From positions 2,046,001-2,110,000 of the forward strand of contig NZ_CP020738.1 in assembly GCF_002097715.1 (NCBI RefSeq): a DNA stretch of 64,000 bases, read 5' to 3'. Below the pieces are notes generated by a model. It saw only the letters and a list, made by a program, of their open reading frames with translations, had not been told where the DNA came from and made no database searches. Of the stretch, positions 35,989 to 43,946 are shown piece by piece. Within the stretch, counting starts at the first letter, position 1. Each line of letters starts with the position of its first letter. The translations under genes and the position numbers were made by a program. This stretch comes from Burkholderia ubonensis subsp. mesacidophila. Lineage in GTDB: Bacteria; Pseudomonadota; Gammaproteobacteria; Burkholderiales; Burkholderiaceae.

Positions 35989-36899
35989 ACGCCGCACGCG
36001 TCACGCTGCGGGCGTGGCTGCTCTCCGACGCGCCGGCCTCGCGCTCGCAGGCCGCGCTCGGCCTCGCATACCGCCGCTGGCGCCGCTTCGCCGCGAATCC
36101 GCTCAACCTGTTCGGGCTCGCGATCCTCGTCGCGCTGCTCGGCGTCGCAATCGTCGCCCCGCTGATCGCGCCGCACGACCCGCTGCGCCAGGTGCTCGCC
36201 GACCGGCTGCTGCCGCCTGGCTCGCCGTCGCACTGGCTCGGCACCGACCAGCTCGGCCGCGACATCCTTTCGCGGCTGATCGGCGGGTCGCGCCTGACGC
36301 TCGGCATCGCGCTGCTGGTCGTCACGATCGTGGTGCCGATCGGCCTCGCGATCGGCACCACGGCCGGCTACTGCGGCGGGTTCGTCGACAGCGTGCTGAT
36401 GCGCATCACCGACGTCGCGCTCGCGTTCCCGAAGATCGTGCTCGCGCTCGCGTTCGCGGCCGCGCTCGGGCCCGGCGTGATCAACGCGGTCGTCGCGATC
36501 TCGATCACCGCATGGCCCGCGTATGCGCGGCTCGCGCGCGCCGAGACGATCCGCATCGCGCAGGCCGACTACATCCATGCCGCGCGGCTGCAGGGCGCGT
36601 CCGGCCCGCGCATCCTGCTGCGCTACATCGTGCCGCTGTGCATGTCGTCGGTGATCGTGCGCGCGACGCTCGACATGGCGGGCATCATCCTGACCGTTGC
36701 CGGCCTCGGCTTCCTCGGCCTCGGCGCGCAGCCGCCGAGCCCCGAATGGGGCTTCATGGTCGCATCGGGGCGCAACGTGCTGCTCGACGCATGGTGGGTC
36801 GCGACGCTGCCCGGCACGGCGATCCTGCTCGTCAGCCTCGCGTTCAACCTGCTCGGCGACGGGCTGCGCGACGTCTTCGATCCGCGACATGGAGCGTGA
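35985..36899 (+). CDS. peptide-type ABC transporter permease 2 (DppC-like)
   Basis: A 304-residue permease with six helices. The N-terminal RRWRRFAANPLNLFGLAIL segment, WLGTDQLGRDILSRLIGGSRLTL, and the EAA loop DYIHAARLQGASGPRILLRYIVP identify the DppC/OppC family. GGAGG is six bases before the ATG. It forms the heteromeric channel with the upstream permease. The stop is followed two bases later by the first ATPase gene. Confidence 0.93.
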   Translation: MNAARVTLRAWLLSDAPASRSQAALGLAYRRWRRFAANPLNLFGLAILVALLGVAIVAPLIAPHDPLRQVLADRLLPPGSPSHWLGTDQLGRDILSRLIGGSRLTLGIALLVVTIVVPIGLAIGTTAGYCGGFVDSVLMRITDVALAFPKIVLALAFAAALGPGVINAVVAISITAWPAYARLARAETIRIAQADYIHAARLQGASGPRILLRYIVPLCMSSVIVRATLDMAGIILTVAGLGFLGLGAQPPSPEWGFMVASGRNVLLDAWWVATLPGTAILLVSLAFNLLGDGLRDVFDPRHGA

Positions 36900-36900
36900 C

Positions 36901-37773
36901 ATGACGACGAACCTCGACCCCACGCCGCTGTGCGAAATCGACGGGCTGCGGATCGGCTTTCGCGGCCACGACGGCGCCGTCACCGACGCCGTGCGCGACC
37001 TGTCGCTGACGCTCGCGCCGGGCGAACGGCTCGGCATCGTCGGCGAATCGGGTTCCGGCAAGTCGCTGACGGGCCGCGCGCTGCTCGGCCTGCTGCCCGA
37101 GGCCGCGCGCTGGTCGGCGCGCACGCTGCGCTTCGCGGGCCACGACCTGCTCGCGATGACGCCGCGCGAACGCCGGCGGCTGTGCGGCAGCCAGATGGGC
37201 ATGATCCTTCAGGATCCGAAGTATTCGCTGAACCCGGTGATGACGGTCGCGAAGCAGATGGGCGAGGCGTTCCGGCTGCGCGAGCCGGGGCTGCGCGGCA
37301 ACGCGCTGCGCGAGCGGATCGTCGACGCGCTCGCGGCCGTGCAGATCCGCGACCCGGCGCGCGTGGCCGGCGCCTATCCGCACGAGCTGTCGGGCGGCAT
37401 GGGACAGCGCGTGATGATCGCGATGATGGTGTCGACCGGCCCGCGCCTCCTGATCGCCGACGAGCCGACCTCGGCGCTCGACGTCGCGGTGTCGATGCAG
37501 GTGCTCGCGGTGCTCGACGCGATGATCGCGCGGCACGGCACCGGCCTGATGTTCATCAGCCACGACCTGCCGCTCGTGATGTCGTTCTGCGACCGCGTCG
37601 CGGTGATGTACGCGGGGCGCGTCGTCGAAACTTGCGCGGCGCGCGACCTGCGCCACGCGACGCATCCGTACACGCGCGGCCTGCTCGCGGCGACCCCGCC
37701 GCTCGCGAACCCGCCCGACGAACTGCCGGTGCTGCGGCGCGACCCGGCCTGGCTCATTGAGACTGCCCGATGA
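36901..37773 (+). CDS. peptide-type ABC transporter ATPase 1 (DppD-like)
   Basis: A 290-residue cytoplasmic ATPase: Walker A GESGSGKS, Q-loop ILQDPKYSLNP, signature LSGGMGQR, Walker B LLIADEPTSALD, switch His in MFISHDLP, and a C-terminal peptide-transporter extension (HPYTRGLLAATPPL). The start ATG follows the previous stop by one base. The signature reads LSGGM rather than LSGGQ, common in DppD/OppD. It ends with an ATGA overlap with the next ATPase, so the four genes are tightly coupled. Confidence 0.94.
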   Translation: MTTNLDPTPLCEIDGLRIGFRGHDGAVTDAVRDLSLTLAPGERLGIVGESGSGKSLTGRALLGLLPEAARWSARTLRFAGHDLLAMTPRERRRLCGSQMGMILQDPKYSLNPVMTVAKQMGEAFRLREPGLRGNALRERIVDALAAVQIRDPARVAGAYPHELSGGMGQRVMIAMMVSTGPRLLIADEPTSALDVAVSMQVLAVLDAMIARHGTGLMFISHDLPLVMSFCDRVAVMYAGRVVETCAARDLRHATHPYTRGLLAATPPLANPPDELPVLRRDPAWLIETAR

Positions 37774-38546
37774 TCGACATCGACCACGCATCGATCCGCT
37801 TCCCGACCCGCACGGGTCACGTCGACGCCGTGCGCGACGCGAGCTTCGCGGTGCGCGAAGGTGAGGTGTTCGGGCTCGTCGGCGAATCCGGCTCCGGCAA
37901 GTCGACGCTGCTGCGTGCGCTGACGGGCCTCGTGCCGATCGCGTCCGGCAGCCTGTCGATCGACGGCCGGCCGGTCGGCGGCAAGCTCGACCGCGCGTTC
38001 CGCCGCCAGGTGCAGATGGTGTTCCAGGATCCGTACGCGTCGCTGCATCCGCGCTTCACGGTCGACCAGACGCTGCGCGAGCCGCTGTCGATCCATGGGA
38101 TCAGCGACGCCGATGCGCGGATCGCGCGCGCGCTCGCCGAAGTCGGGCTCGGGCCCGCGTTCCGCTTCCGCTACCCGCATCAGCTGTCGGGCGGCCAGCG
38201 ACAGCGCGTCGCGATCGCCCGCGCGCTGATCGTCGAGCCGCGCGTGCTGCTGCTCGACGAGCCGACGTCCGCGCTCGACGTGTCGGTGCAGGCCGAGATC
38301 CTGAACCTGCTGCGCCGCCTGCATCGCGAGCGGCGCCTCACGATGATCCTCGTCAGCCACAACCTCGCGGTGGTTGGCTTCCTGTGCCAGCGCGTCGCGG
38401 TGATGCAGCACGGTGAAATCGTCGAGCAGTTGTCGGTCGAGAATGTGCGCGCCGGGCAGGTTACGCGCGACTACACGCGCACGCTGCTGCACGCGACCGA
38501 GGGCTATCGCCGGATCGATCCGGCGCTCGACGCGCCCGCGGCGTGA
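37770..38546 (+). CDS. peptide-type ABC transporter ATPase 2 (DppF-like)
   Basis: A 258-residue ATPase partner: Walker A GESGSGKST, MVFQDPYASLHPR, signature LSGGQRQR, Walker B LLLDEPTSALD and ILVSHNLA. The DYTRTLLHATEGY tail is the shortened oligopeptide-transporter C terminus. It overlaps the previous gene by four bases. It is somewhat shorter than typical DppF (about 320) because the C-terminal iron-sulfur/peptide extension is short. It is the last gene of the ABC operon. Confidence 0.93.
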   Translation: MIDIDHASIRFPTRTGHVDAVRDASFAVREGEVFGLVGESGSGKSTLLRALTGLVPIASGSLSIDGRPVGGKLDRAFRRQVQMVFQDPYASLHPRFTVDQTLREPLSIHGISDADARIARALAEVGLGPAFRFRYPHQLSGGQRQRVAIARALIVEPRVLLLDEPTSALDVSVQAEILNLLRRLHRERRLTMILVSHNLAVVGFLCQRVAVMQHGEIVEQLSVENVRAGQVTRDYTRTLLHATEGYRRIDPALDAPAA

Positions 38547-38674
38547 CACCTGTGTGACATGTCCGCGTGCGATGCGCGACGCACGCGGCCCCTCCGGCAT
38601 GCCGGCCGTGCGGAACCCCTGCGCGTCGCGCGGGTCCATTCCGCATTCGTCAATGCAAAGATCTGGAGGTGCGC

Positions 38675-38929
38675 ATGCTGCAATTCATCGAAACGCTGGT
38701 GGTCGGGTTCATCATCGGCCTGCTCGCCCGCGCGCTCAAGCCGGGCGACGACAGGATGGGCGTCGTGATGACCACCGTCGTCGGCATCGTCGGCTCGCTG
38801 ATTGCCGGCTACGTCGGCCACCTCGCCGGCTGGTATGCGCCCGGGCAAGGCGCCGGCTGGATCGCGTCGATCATCGGCGCGATCGTGCTGCTGGTGATCG
38901 TCGGCGCCGTCCGCAAGCGCGGCGGCTGA
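38675..38929 (+). CDS. GlsB/YeaQ/YmgE-family small membrane protein
   Basis: An 84-residue inner-membrane protein with three hydrophobic segments and the family pattern LVVGFIIGLLARALKPGDD...GIVGSLIAGYVGHLAGWY...GWIASIIGAIVLLVIVGAVRKR. Transglycosylase-associated/GlsB proteins are general stress proteins of unknown mechanism. TGGAGGT just upstream of the ATG fixes the start; a longer frame from 38567 is rejected. It is a single-gene unit ended by a strong terminator. Confidence 0.9.
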   Translation: MLQFIETLVVGFIIGLLARALKPGDDRMGVVMTTVVGIVGSLIAGYVGHLAGWYAPGQGAGWIASIIGAIVLLVIVGAVRKRGG

Positions 38930-38952
38930 ACGCCGAATCCTGTCGCATCGGC

Positions 38953-38985
38953 AAACGGCCGCTCGTTTCGAGCGGCCGTTTTGCA
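38953..38985 (+). terminator. rho-independent terminator after the GlsB-like gene
   Basis: AAACGGCCGCTCG and CGAGCGGCCGTTT form a perfect 13-base stem (38953-38965 and 38969-38981) around a TTT loop, ending in a short T run. It lies 24 bases after the stop codon. The symmetric stem could also serve the minus strand, but no minus-strand gene ends here. Confidence 0.8.
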
Positions 38986-39251
38986 TTCGGGGTGCGGCCG
39001 TGCGAAGCGCGATGCAAGAACTTCGCGCAACCGACGATCGTAATGCGCCCGGTATTACCCTGACTTGCGCTAACTCAGTTCCCGCATATATTCAATCTTA
39101 CGGATTCGCGGTTATTTGATTTTTCCCGTTATTTGCGATTTTCCACTCAAGAGGTTCGATGAACTTGCCGTTTACGCACTTAGCTTCGCAGCGTTGACGG
39201 ACTGCCACTCGAGCGGCCTCGCTGCGACGCGCTTCTACCCTGGAGCCTGTC

Positions 39252-39587
39252 ATGAAGCCCCGCTTGATTGCCGCCTCATTGCTGTTGGCTGCCCCGCTTC
39301 TGGCGTCGTCCCCGGCCTTTGCCGAGGGGATTTCCGGCATCATCCACTTCAGCGGCATGATCGTCGAGCCGCCCTGCTCGTTCGCATTCGACGCAGCCGG
39401 CGCCGCGCCCGCGCGCGTGCGCCCCGACTGCCCGCGCCCCGCGACCGGCGAAATCGCGTTCGTCGACACGGCGACCATGCAGGCCGTCAAGACCACGACC
39501 TTTACTCAGGCCTCGCGCGCAATCGTTTTACCGAACCGGCCGGGCCATGAACAGGCACCGATGATTGCCGTCGTGACCTACCAGTAA
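39252..39587 (+). CDS. fimbrial-like secreted protein
   Basis: A 111-residue protein with a Sec signal peptide (cleavage near AFA) followed by GISGIIHFSGMIVEPPCSF. The strand-cysteine pattern is that of the start of type 1 pilus subunits. The two cysteines (PPCSF and RPDCP) are much closer than in a true pilin, and the domain is shorter than usual (about 150-180), so this is a truncated or specialised relative. GGAG precedes the ATG. The 300 bases upstream are AT-rich and hold its promoter. No usher or chaperone is nearby. Confidence 0.7.
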   Translation: MKPRLIAASLLLAAPLLASSPAFAEGISGIIHFSGMIVEPPCSFAFDAAGAAPARVRPDCPRPATGEIAFVDTATMQAVKTTTFTQASRAIVLPNRPGHEQAPMIAVVTYQ

Positions 39588-39621
39588 CGCGTGTTGCCGG
39601 CGGCGCGAATGCGCTCGCCGG

Positions 39622-40494
39622 TCAGTCGCGATGCTGTTCGATCCACGCGCTGAACGCGCGGATCTTCTGCTGGCTGCCGGCGCTCTCGGGGTAGACGAAG
39701 AAATACCGCGCGCCGGTTTCGAGCACGATGTCGAACGGCCGTTCGAGCCGGCGGGCGCTGACGTCGTCGTCGACGAGCGTCACGTCGCCGATCGCGACGC
39801 CGAAGCCTTCCATCGCCGCGTTCGTCGCGAGATCGAGCGTGTCGAAGCTCGGCCCGCGATCGGCGTCGACCGTGCGCACGCCGGCGTGGTCGAGCCACGC
39901 GCGCCAGTCGCGATGGTCGCGCGTCGGGTGCAGCAGCGTATGGCGCGCGAGATCGCCGATCTCGGCGAGCGGCGCCGTGTGCCGCAGTTCGGGCGCGCAG
40001 ACGGGCGTGAGCCGTTCGTCGAACAACGGCAGCGCGCAGACGTCCGCGCCCGGCGACGTGCCGTAGACGATCGCCGCATCGAACGGCTCGGTCGCGAAAT
40101 CGACGTCATGCTGCCACGCGGTCGTGATCTGCACGTGCAGGTCCGGGTGCTCGCCCTGGAACCGCATGATGCGCGGCAGCATCCAGCGCATCACGCAGGT
40201 CGGCACCTTCAGCGCGAGATCGGTGCGCTGCCGCGTGAGCTTCATCGAGATGTCCTCGATCCGCGCGAAGCTCTCGTTGACGACCGGCAGCAGTTGCTCG
40301 CCTTCCGCCGTCAGCGTCAAGCCCTTCGCATGCCGCTTGAACAGCGGAAAACCGTAATGCGCCTCGAGCGTCTGGATCTGCCGGCTCACCGCGCCCTGCG
40401 TGATGCACAGCTGCTCGGCCGCGCGCGTGAAGCTGCGGTGACGGGCGACGGTCGAGAAGATCTGCAGCGCGTGCAAGGGCGGAAGTCGGCGCAT
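39622..40494 (-). CDS. LysR-family regulator, GcvA/AmpR-like
   Basis: A 290-residue transcription factor. The N-terminal helix-turn-helix is LHALQIFSTVARHRSFTRAAEQLCITQGAVSRQIQTLE. A two-lobed effector-binding domain with CVMRWMLPRIMRFQGEHPDLHVQI follows, typical of the GcvA/AmpR branch. In Burkholderia, class A pen genes are controlled by a divergent AmpR-type regulator (PenR). Here the regulator is 132 bases downstream of the beta-lactamase homologue on the same strand, so that relation is only suggestive. Confidence 0.88.
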   Translation of the reverse strand: MRRLPPLHALQIFSTVARHRSFTRAAEQLCITQGAVSRQIQTLEAHYGFPLFKRHAKGLTLTAEGEQLLPVVNESFARIEDISMKLTRQRTDLALKVPTCVMRWMLPRIMRFQGEHPDLHVQITTAWQHDVDFATEPFDAAIVYGTSPGADVCALPLFDERLTPVCAPELRHTAPLAEIGDLARHTLLHPTRDHRDWRAWLDHAGVRTVDADRGPSFDTLDLATNAAMEGFGVAIGDVTLVDDDVSARRLERPFDIVLETGARYFFVYPESAGSQQKIRAFSAWIEQHRD

Positions 40495-40626
40495 GGCGAG
40501 GCGAAGTGAACGGACGGAATGCGCGCCGCCTTCGGCGCGCGCAGACGGACACGATAAGCGAAACGCCGGTTTCGCGCGAGGCGGCTCCCCGGCTGTCGAA
40601 TTGCAGTGAATCGAGCAGCAGTGAAA

Positions 40627-41523
40627 TCAGGCGGCGACAAGCGCGGCGGCCGCGATGCGCGCCGCCTCGGCGACGACATCCGCGCGCGGCGCCGCATCGG
40701 CGGCCGGCTGCGTGAACGACACCGCGATGACGAGCGGCGCATGCGACGGCGGCCAGAGCACGGCGACATCGCTCGTCGTCCCGTAGCCGCCCGTCCCGGC
40801 CTTGCCGGCGACGCGCCAGTCGGACGGCACGCCTGCGCGAATACCCTTGACGCCGTTCGCACTGCCGGTCAGCCACCTCGTCAGTTGCGCGCGCTCCGGT
40901 TCGCCGAGCGCATCGCCGAGCAGCAGCCGGCGCATCGTTTCGGCCATCGCCAGCGGCGTCGACGTGTCGCGCTCGTCGCCGGGCCGCGCCGTGTTCAGCT
41001 CGGGCTCCCAGCGGTCGAGGCGGAACAGCGTGTCGCCGCTGGCGTGCGCGAACTCGGTGACCGTCTGCGGGCCGCCGAGCACGCTCATCAACAGGTTCGC
41101 CGCGGACTTGTCGCCGGAATGCAGCATCGCTTCGCACAGCTGCCCGATCGTCATGCCGGTATCCGCATACCGCTCCGTGACGGGCGAGCCGGGCACGAGT
41201 TCGTAACGCCGATACAGGATGCGGCGCGGCAGCAGCGATGCGTCGAGCGCGCCGCGCACGAGCAGCGCAGCCGCCGCGACGACCGCGAACGTGCCGCAAA
41301 GCGGGAAGCGTTCGCGCGACCGGTGCGCGATCCGCGCGCCGCTCGCGGTGTCCAGCGCGGCAACGCCGAGCCGGCCGTTCGACGCTTGTTCGAGTGCGTC
41401 GAGCTGCGACTGCGCGGCGCGCAGGCGCTCATGATCGGCGACGGGGGCCGGCGCGCACGCGGCGACGAACGGCGCGGCGACGGCGGCAAGCAGCAGCGAG
41501 CGGCGTGACGGTGAGTGATCCAT
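40627..41523 (-). CDS. class A beta-lactamase homologue lacking catalytic residues
   Basis: A 298-residue Tat-type lipoprotein (SRRSLLLAAV, lipobox VAAC with Cys23), clearly collinear with Burkholderia PenA. The active site is altered. The Ser70-x-x-Lys73 motif reads G77-T-F-A80 within PLCGTFAVV. The SDN motif reads GDK (HSGDKSAANLL). The omega-loop Glu166 region is kept (RLDRWEPELN), and the KTG motif reads KAG. Without Ser70 and Lys73 it cannot acylate beta-lactams by the normal route. The frame is intact with no stop or frameshift, so it looks maintained. It may bind cell-wall fragments or have another role; that is speculation. Confidence 0.88.
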   Translation of the reverse strand: MDHSPSRRSLLLAAVAAPFVAACAPAPVADHERLRAAQSQLDALEQASNGRLGVAALDTASGARIAHRSRERFPLCGTFAVVAAAALLVRGALDASLLPRRILYRRYELVPGSPVTERYADTGMTIGQLCEAMLHSGDKSAANLLMSVLGGPQTVTEFAHASGDTLFRLDRWEPELNTARPGDERDTSTPLAMAETMRRLLLGDALGEPERAQLTRWLTGSANGVKGIRAGVPSDWRVAGKAGTGGYGTTSDVAVLWPPSHAPLVIAVSFTQPAADAAPRADVVAEAARIAAAALVAA

Positions 41524-41671
41524 GGATGGCGGGTCGACTGCTTATCGGTGGCTGCTTATCGGGGCGAGCGTTCACGCTTGCGCGAACGGCACGGGCGCGC
41601 TTGTGCTCGTGCGCTGCAGACAAGCGTAGCAGCGACCGCGCGCGTATTCCAGCGGCAGCCGCGCGCCGCGC

Positions 41672-42505
41672 TCAGCCTTGCGTCGACGGCAGGTACGGCA
41701 TCGGGTTGACCGGCTTGCCGTCGCGCCGCACCTCGAACAGCAGCGCGACGCGCGAATTGTCGAGATCGCCCATCTCTGCGATCTCGTCGCCCTGCCGCAC
41801 GACGTCGCCCGTCTTCACGAGCAGCTTGCGGTTGTGCGCGTATGCGGTCAGGAAGTCCGCGTTGTGCTGGACGATGATCAGGCTGCCGTAGCCGTTCAGG
41901 CCGACGCCCGCATACATCACGCGGCCGGCGGCCGCCGCGCGCACCGGGTCGCCGGCCTGGCCGGCGATCTGGATGCCGCGGTTCTGGCCGGGCCGGAACG
42001 ATTCGACGACGCTGCCGTGCGCGGGCCACGACAGCGCGACGCCGCTCGCATGCCGTTTCGTTTCCTTGACGACCTGACGATCATTCGCCGACAGCGCGGC
42101 CGGCGGGCTCGACGCCACCCCACTCGCGGCGCCGGGCGCAGCCGGCTGCGGCGCCGCCGCGGCCGGCGCCTGCGGCGTTTCCTGCTTCACGATGCGCAGC
42201 GCCTGCCCGGCCCGCAGCCGGCTGTGCGCGCCGAGCCGGTTCCAGGTGCGCAGGTCGGCCACGCTGCAGCCGTTCGCCGACGCGATGCGCGACAGCGTGT
42301 CGCCGCGTTTGACGACATAGCGATGCGCGACCAGGATCGGGGCTGGCGGCGGCGCCGACTCCGCCGGGGCCGCATTCTGCGGCGACGCGTCCGCGAGCGT
42401 ATCGCTCGGCGGGACCGACGGCGTGCTGGCGCAGCCGGCCATGACGAAGACGGCGCCCAGGCCCGACAGCCATGCCGCCCTGAGGTTGATCTCGCGCTGT
42501 TTCAT
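41672..42505 (-). CDS. NlpD-like LysM/LytM lipoprotein
   Basis: A 277-residue lipoprotein (lipobox MAGC, Cys25). A LysM peptidoglycan-binding domain spans about residues 62-106 (YVVKRGDTLSRIASANGCSVADLRTWN). After an Ala/Pro-rich linker a LytM/M23 domain follows (about 155-275). The peptidase is degenerate: the zinc motifs are replaced (NRGIQIAG for HxGxD, LLFEVR for HxHFE). This is the hallmark of NlpD/EnvC-type activators of cell-wall amidases. The start is at the ATG giving MKQREINL with a lipoprotein signal. It sits in its own transcription unit. Confidence 0.88.
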   Translation of the reverse strand: MKQREINLRAAWLSGLGAVFVMAGCASTPSVPPSDTLADASPQNAAPAESAPPPAPILVAHRYVVKRGDTLSRIASANGCSVADLRTWNRLGAHSRLRAGQALRIVKQETPQAPAAAAPQPAAPGAASGVASSPPAALSANDRQVVKETKRHASGVALSWPAHGSVVESFRPGQNRGIQIAGQAGDPVRAAAAGRVMYAGVGLNGYGSLIIVQHNADFLTAYAHNRKLLVKTGDVVRQGDEIAEMGDLDNSRVALLFEVRRDGKPVNPMPYLPSTQG

Positions 42506-42695
42506 GGTCGACACGACTCCGATTTGACAATCTTTCAAGCATCTCAAAAACGGCACGGCCGACGTGTAACCGGTTGCAAACAATGATGACAAACGATCAC
42601 GGAACGCACGTCGGCGCAGACTCGATACCGGTAATACGGTCAAATCGGGAAAAACTTGACGCCTGGCGACAGGTTTTGCGCAAAAAATTCCGGCG

Positions 42696-42806
42696 TCACC
42701 TCAGCCAGTCGATCAGGTCGGAACAGGCGAACGCGACGCCGACGCACAGAAAGAACAGGTGCAGCGCTATCTTGAACGCGACGCCCCACGACGGATCGAC
42801 ATGCAT
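42696..42806 (-). CDS. 36-residue single-helix membrane protein
   Basis: ATG at 42806 with GAGGAGA ending 7 bases upstream opens a 36-codon frame MHVDPSWGVAFKIALHLFFL followed by CVGVAFACSDLIDWLR and TGA. One hydrophobic helix spans about residues 9-28. It is too short for routine ORF calling, but the ribosome site is among the best in the region and no competing frame is convincing. Function unknown. It lies between the NlpD-like gene and a divergent LysR gene. Confidence 0.6.
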   Translation of the reverse strand: MHVDPSWGVAFKIALHLFFLCVGVAFACSDLIDWLR

Positions 42807-42959
42807 GACGGGTCTCCTCGGGTTGGTGTGCAGGCATGATCCGGCAATGTTCGGGCCCCGAAAATGCGGAACCGGCGAAGCAGGCCTCAGGCAATGCCTG
42901 AGCCCGCGCTCGCGGATCCTGCTACCTTATCGGCCATTCCAACGATATCCGTCCCCATC

Positions 42960-43856
42960 ATGCGCTTCGACCTGACCGACCTGCGGCTCTTCCTGCACAT
43001 CTGCGAGGCGGGCAGCATCACGGGCGGCGCGGAACGCACGCACATCACGCTGCAGGCCGCGAGCGAACGCATCCGCGGCATGGAGGACGAGCTCGGCGTG
43101 CCGCTCCTGCACCGGACCAAGTCGGGCACGCAGGTCACCGACGCCGGACGCGCGCTCGAGCATCATGCGCGCACCGTGCTGCAGCAGATCGACCACATGC
43201 GCGGCGAGTTGCAGCAATACGGCCAGGGGCTGCGCGGCCACATCCGGCTGCTGTGCAACACCGCGTCGCTCAGCGAGTATCTGCCGGACGCGCTGGCCGA
43301 GTATCTGCCGCATCATCCGAAGCTGTCGATCAGCGTCGAGGAGCGGTCGAGCCAGGAGATCGTGCACGCGATCCGCAACAAGACGGCGGACGTCGGCATC
43401 GTCGCCGATTCGGTCGGCCTCGGCGGGCTCGAGCAGAAGCCGTTTCGCGAGGACTGGCTGATCGCCGTTGTGCCGGCCGGCCACCCGCTCGCCGCGCGCG
43501 ACCAGGTCGCGTTCGACGAGATCGTCGATGCGGACTTCATCGGCCTCACCGACGGCAGCGCGCTGCAAGTGCATCTCGCCGACCAGGCCCGGACGCTCGG
43601 CAAGCGGATCCGCTATCGCGTGCAGTTGAAGAGCTTCGATGCGATCTGCCGCGTGATCGAGAGCGGCGTCGGCATCGGCATCGTGTCGCGGCACGCGGCG
43701 TCGCGGGCGATGCAGACGATGGACGTGCGGATGGTCGAGCTGTCCGATGCGTGGAGCCATAGGAAGCTCACGCTGTGTGCGCGCTCGTTCGATGCGTTGC
43801 CGAAGTACACGCGGGAGTTCGTCGGGTTTCTGGCGGGCGAGTCCGCCTGCGCGTAA
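42960..43856 (+). CDS. LysR-family transcriptional regulator
   Basis: A 298-residue regulator with helix-turn-helix LTDLRLFLHICEAGSITGGAERTHITLQAASERIRGMEDELG and a substrate-binding domain beginning GLRGHIRLLCNTASLSEYLP. The HTH lacks the usual AA-L-x(2)-SQ-P(A/S)-S pattern, reading AERTHITLQAASE, which marks the subgroup of LysR proteins that often regulate a divergent transporter. The start at MRFDLTD is preferred to the longer frame from 42864. Neighbour on the minus strand: a tiny membrane protein gene. The target is unknown. Confidence 0.88.
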   Translation: MRFDLTDLRLFLHICEAGSITGGAERTHITLQAASERIRGMEDELGVPLLHRTKSGTQVTDAGRALEHHARTVLQQIDHMRGELQQYGQGLRGHIRLLCNTASLSEYLPDALAEYLPHHPKLSISVEERSSQEIVHAIRNKTADVGIVADSVGLGGLEQKPFREDWLIAVVPAGHPLAARDQVAFDEIVDADFIGLTDGSALQVHLADQARTLGKRIRYRVQLKSFDAICRVIESGVGIGIVSRHAASRAMQTMDVRMVELSDAWSHRKLTLCARSFDALPKYTREFVGFLAGESACA

Positions 43857-43946
43857 TACCGCGCGCGATCCCGGCGCCCGCCTCGAACGATTCGCCCGAA
43901 GCGGACGCCGGCAGCCGAACGCGAATGGCGCATGCATCGCCCGCAG

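Noticed and set aside
40627..41523. Calling the PenA-like protein a resistance determinant
   Set aside because: The catalytic serine and lysine are replaced, so hydrolysis by the class A mechanism is not expected.
42640..42894. 84-codon minus-strand frame next to the small membrane protein
   Set aside because: It lacks a ribosome site and protein-like features; the 36-codon frame within the same span is much better supported.
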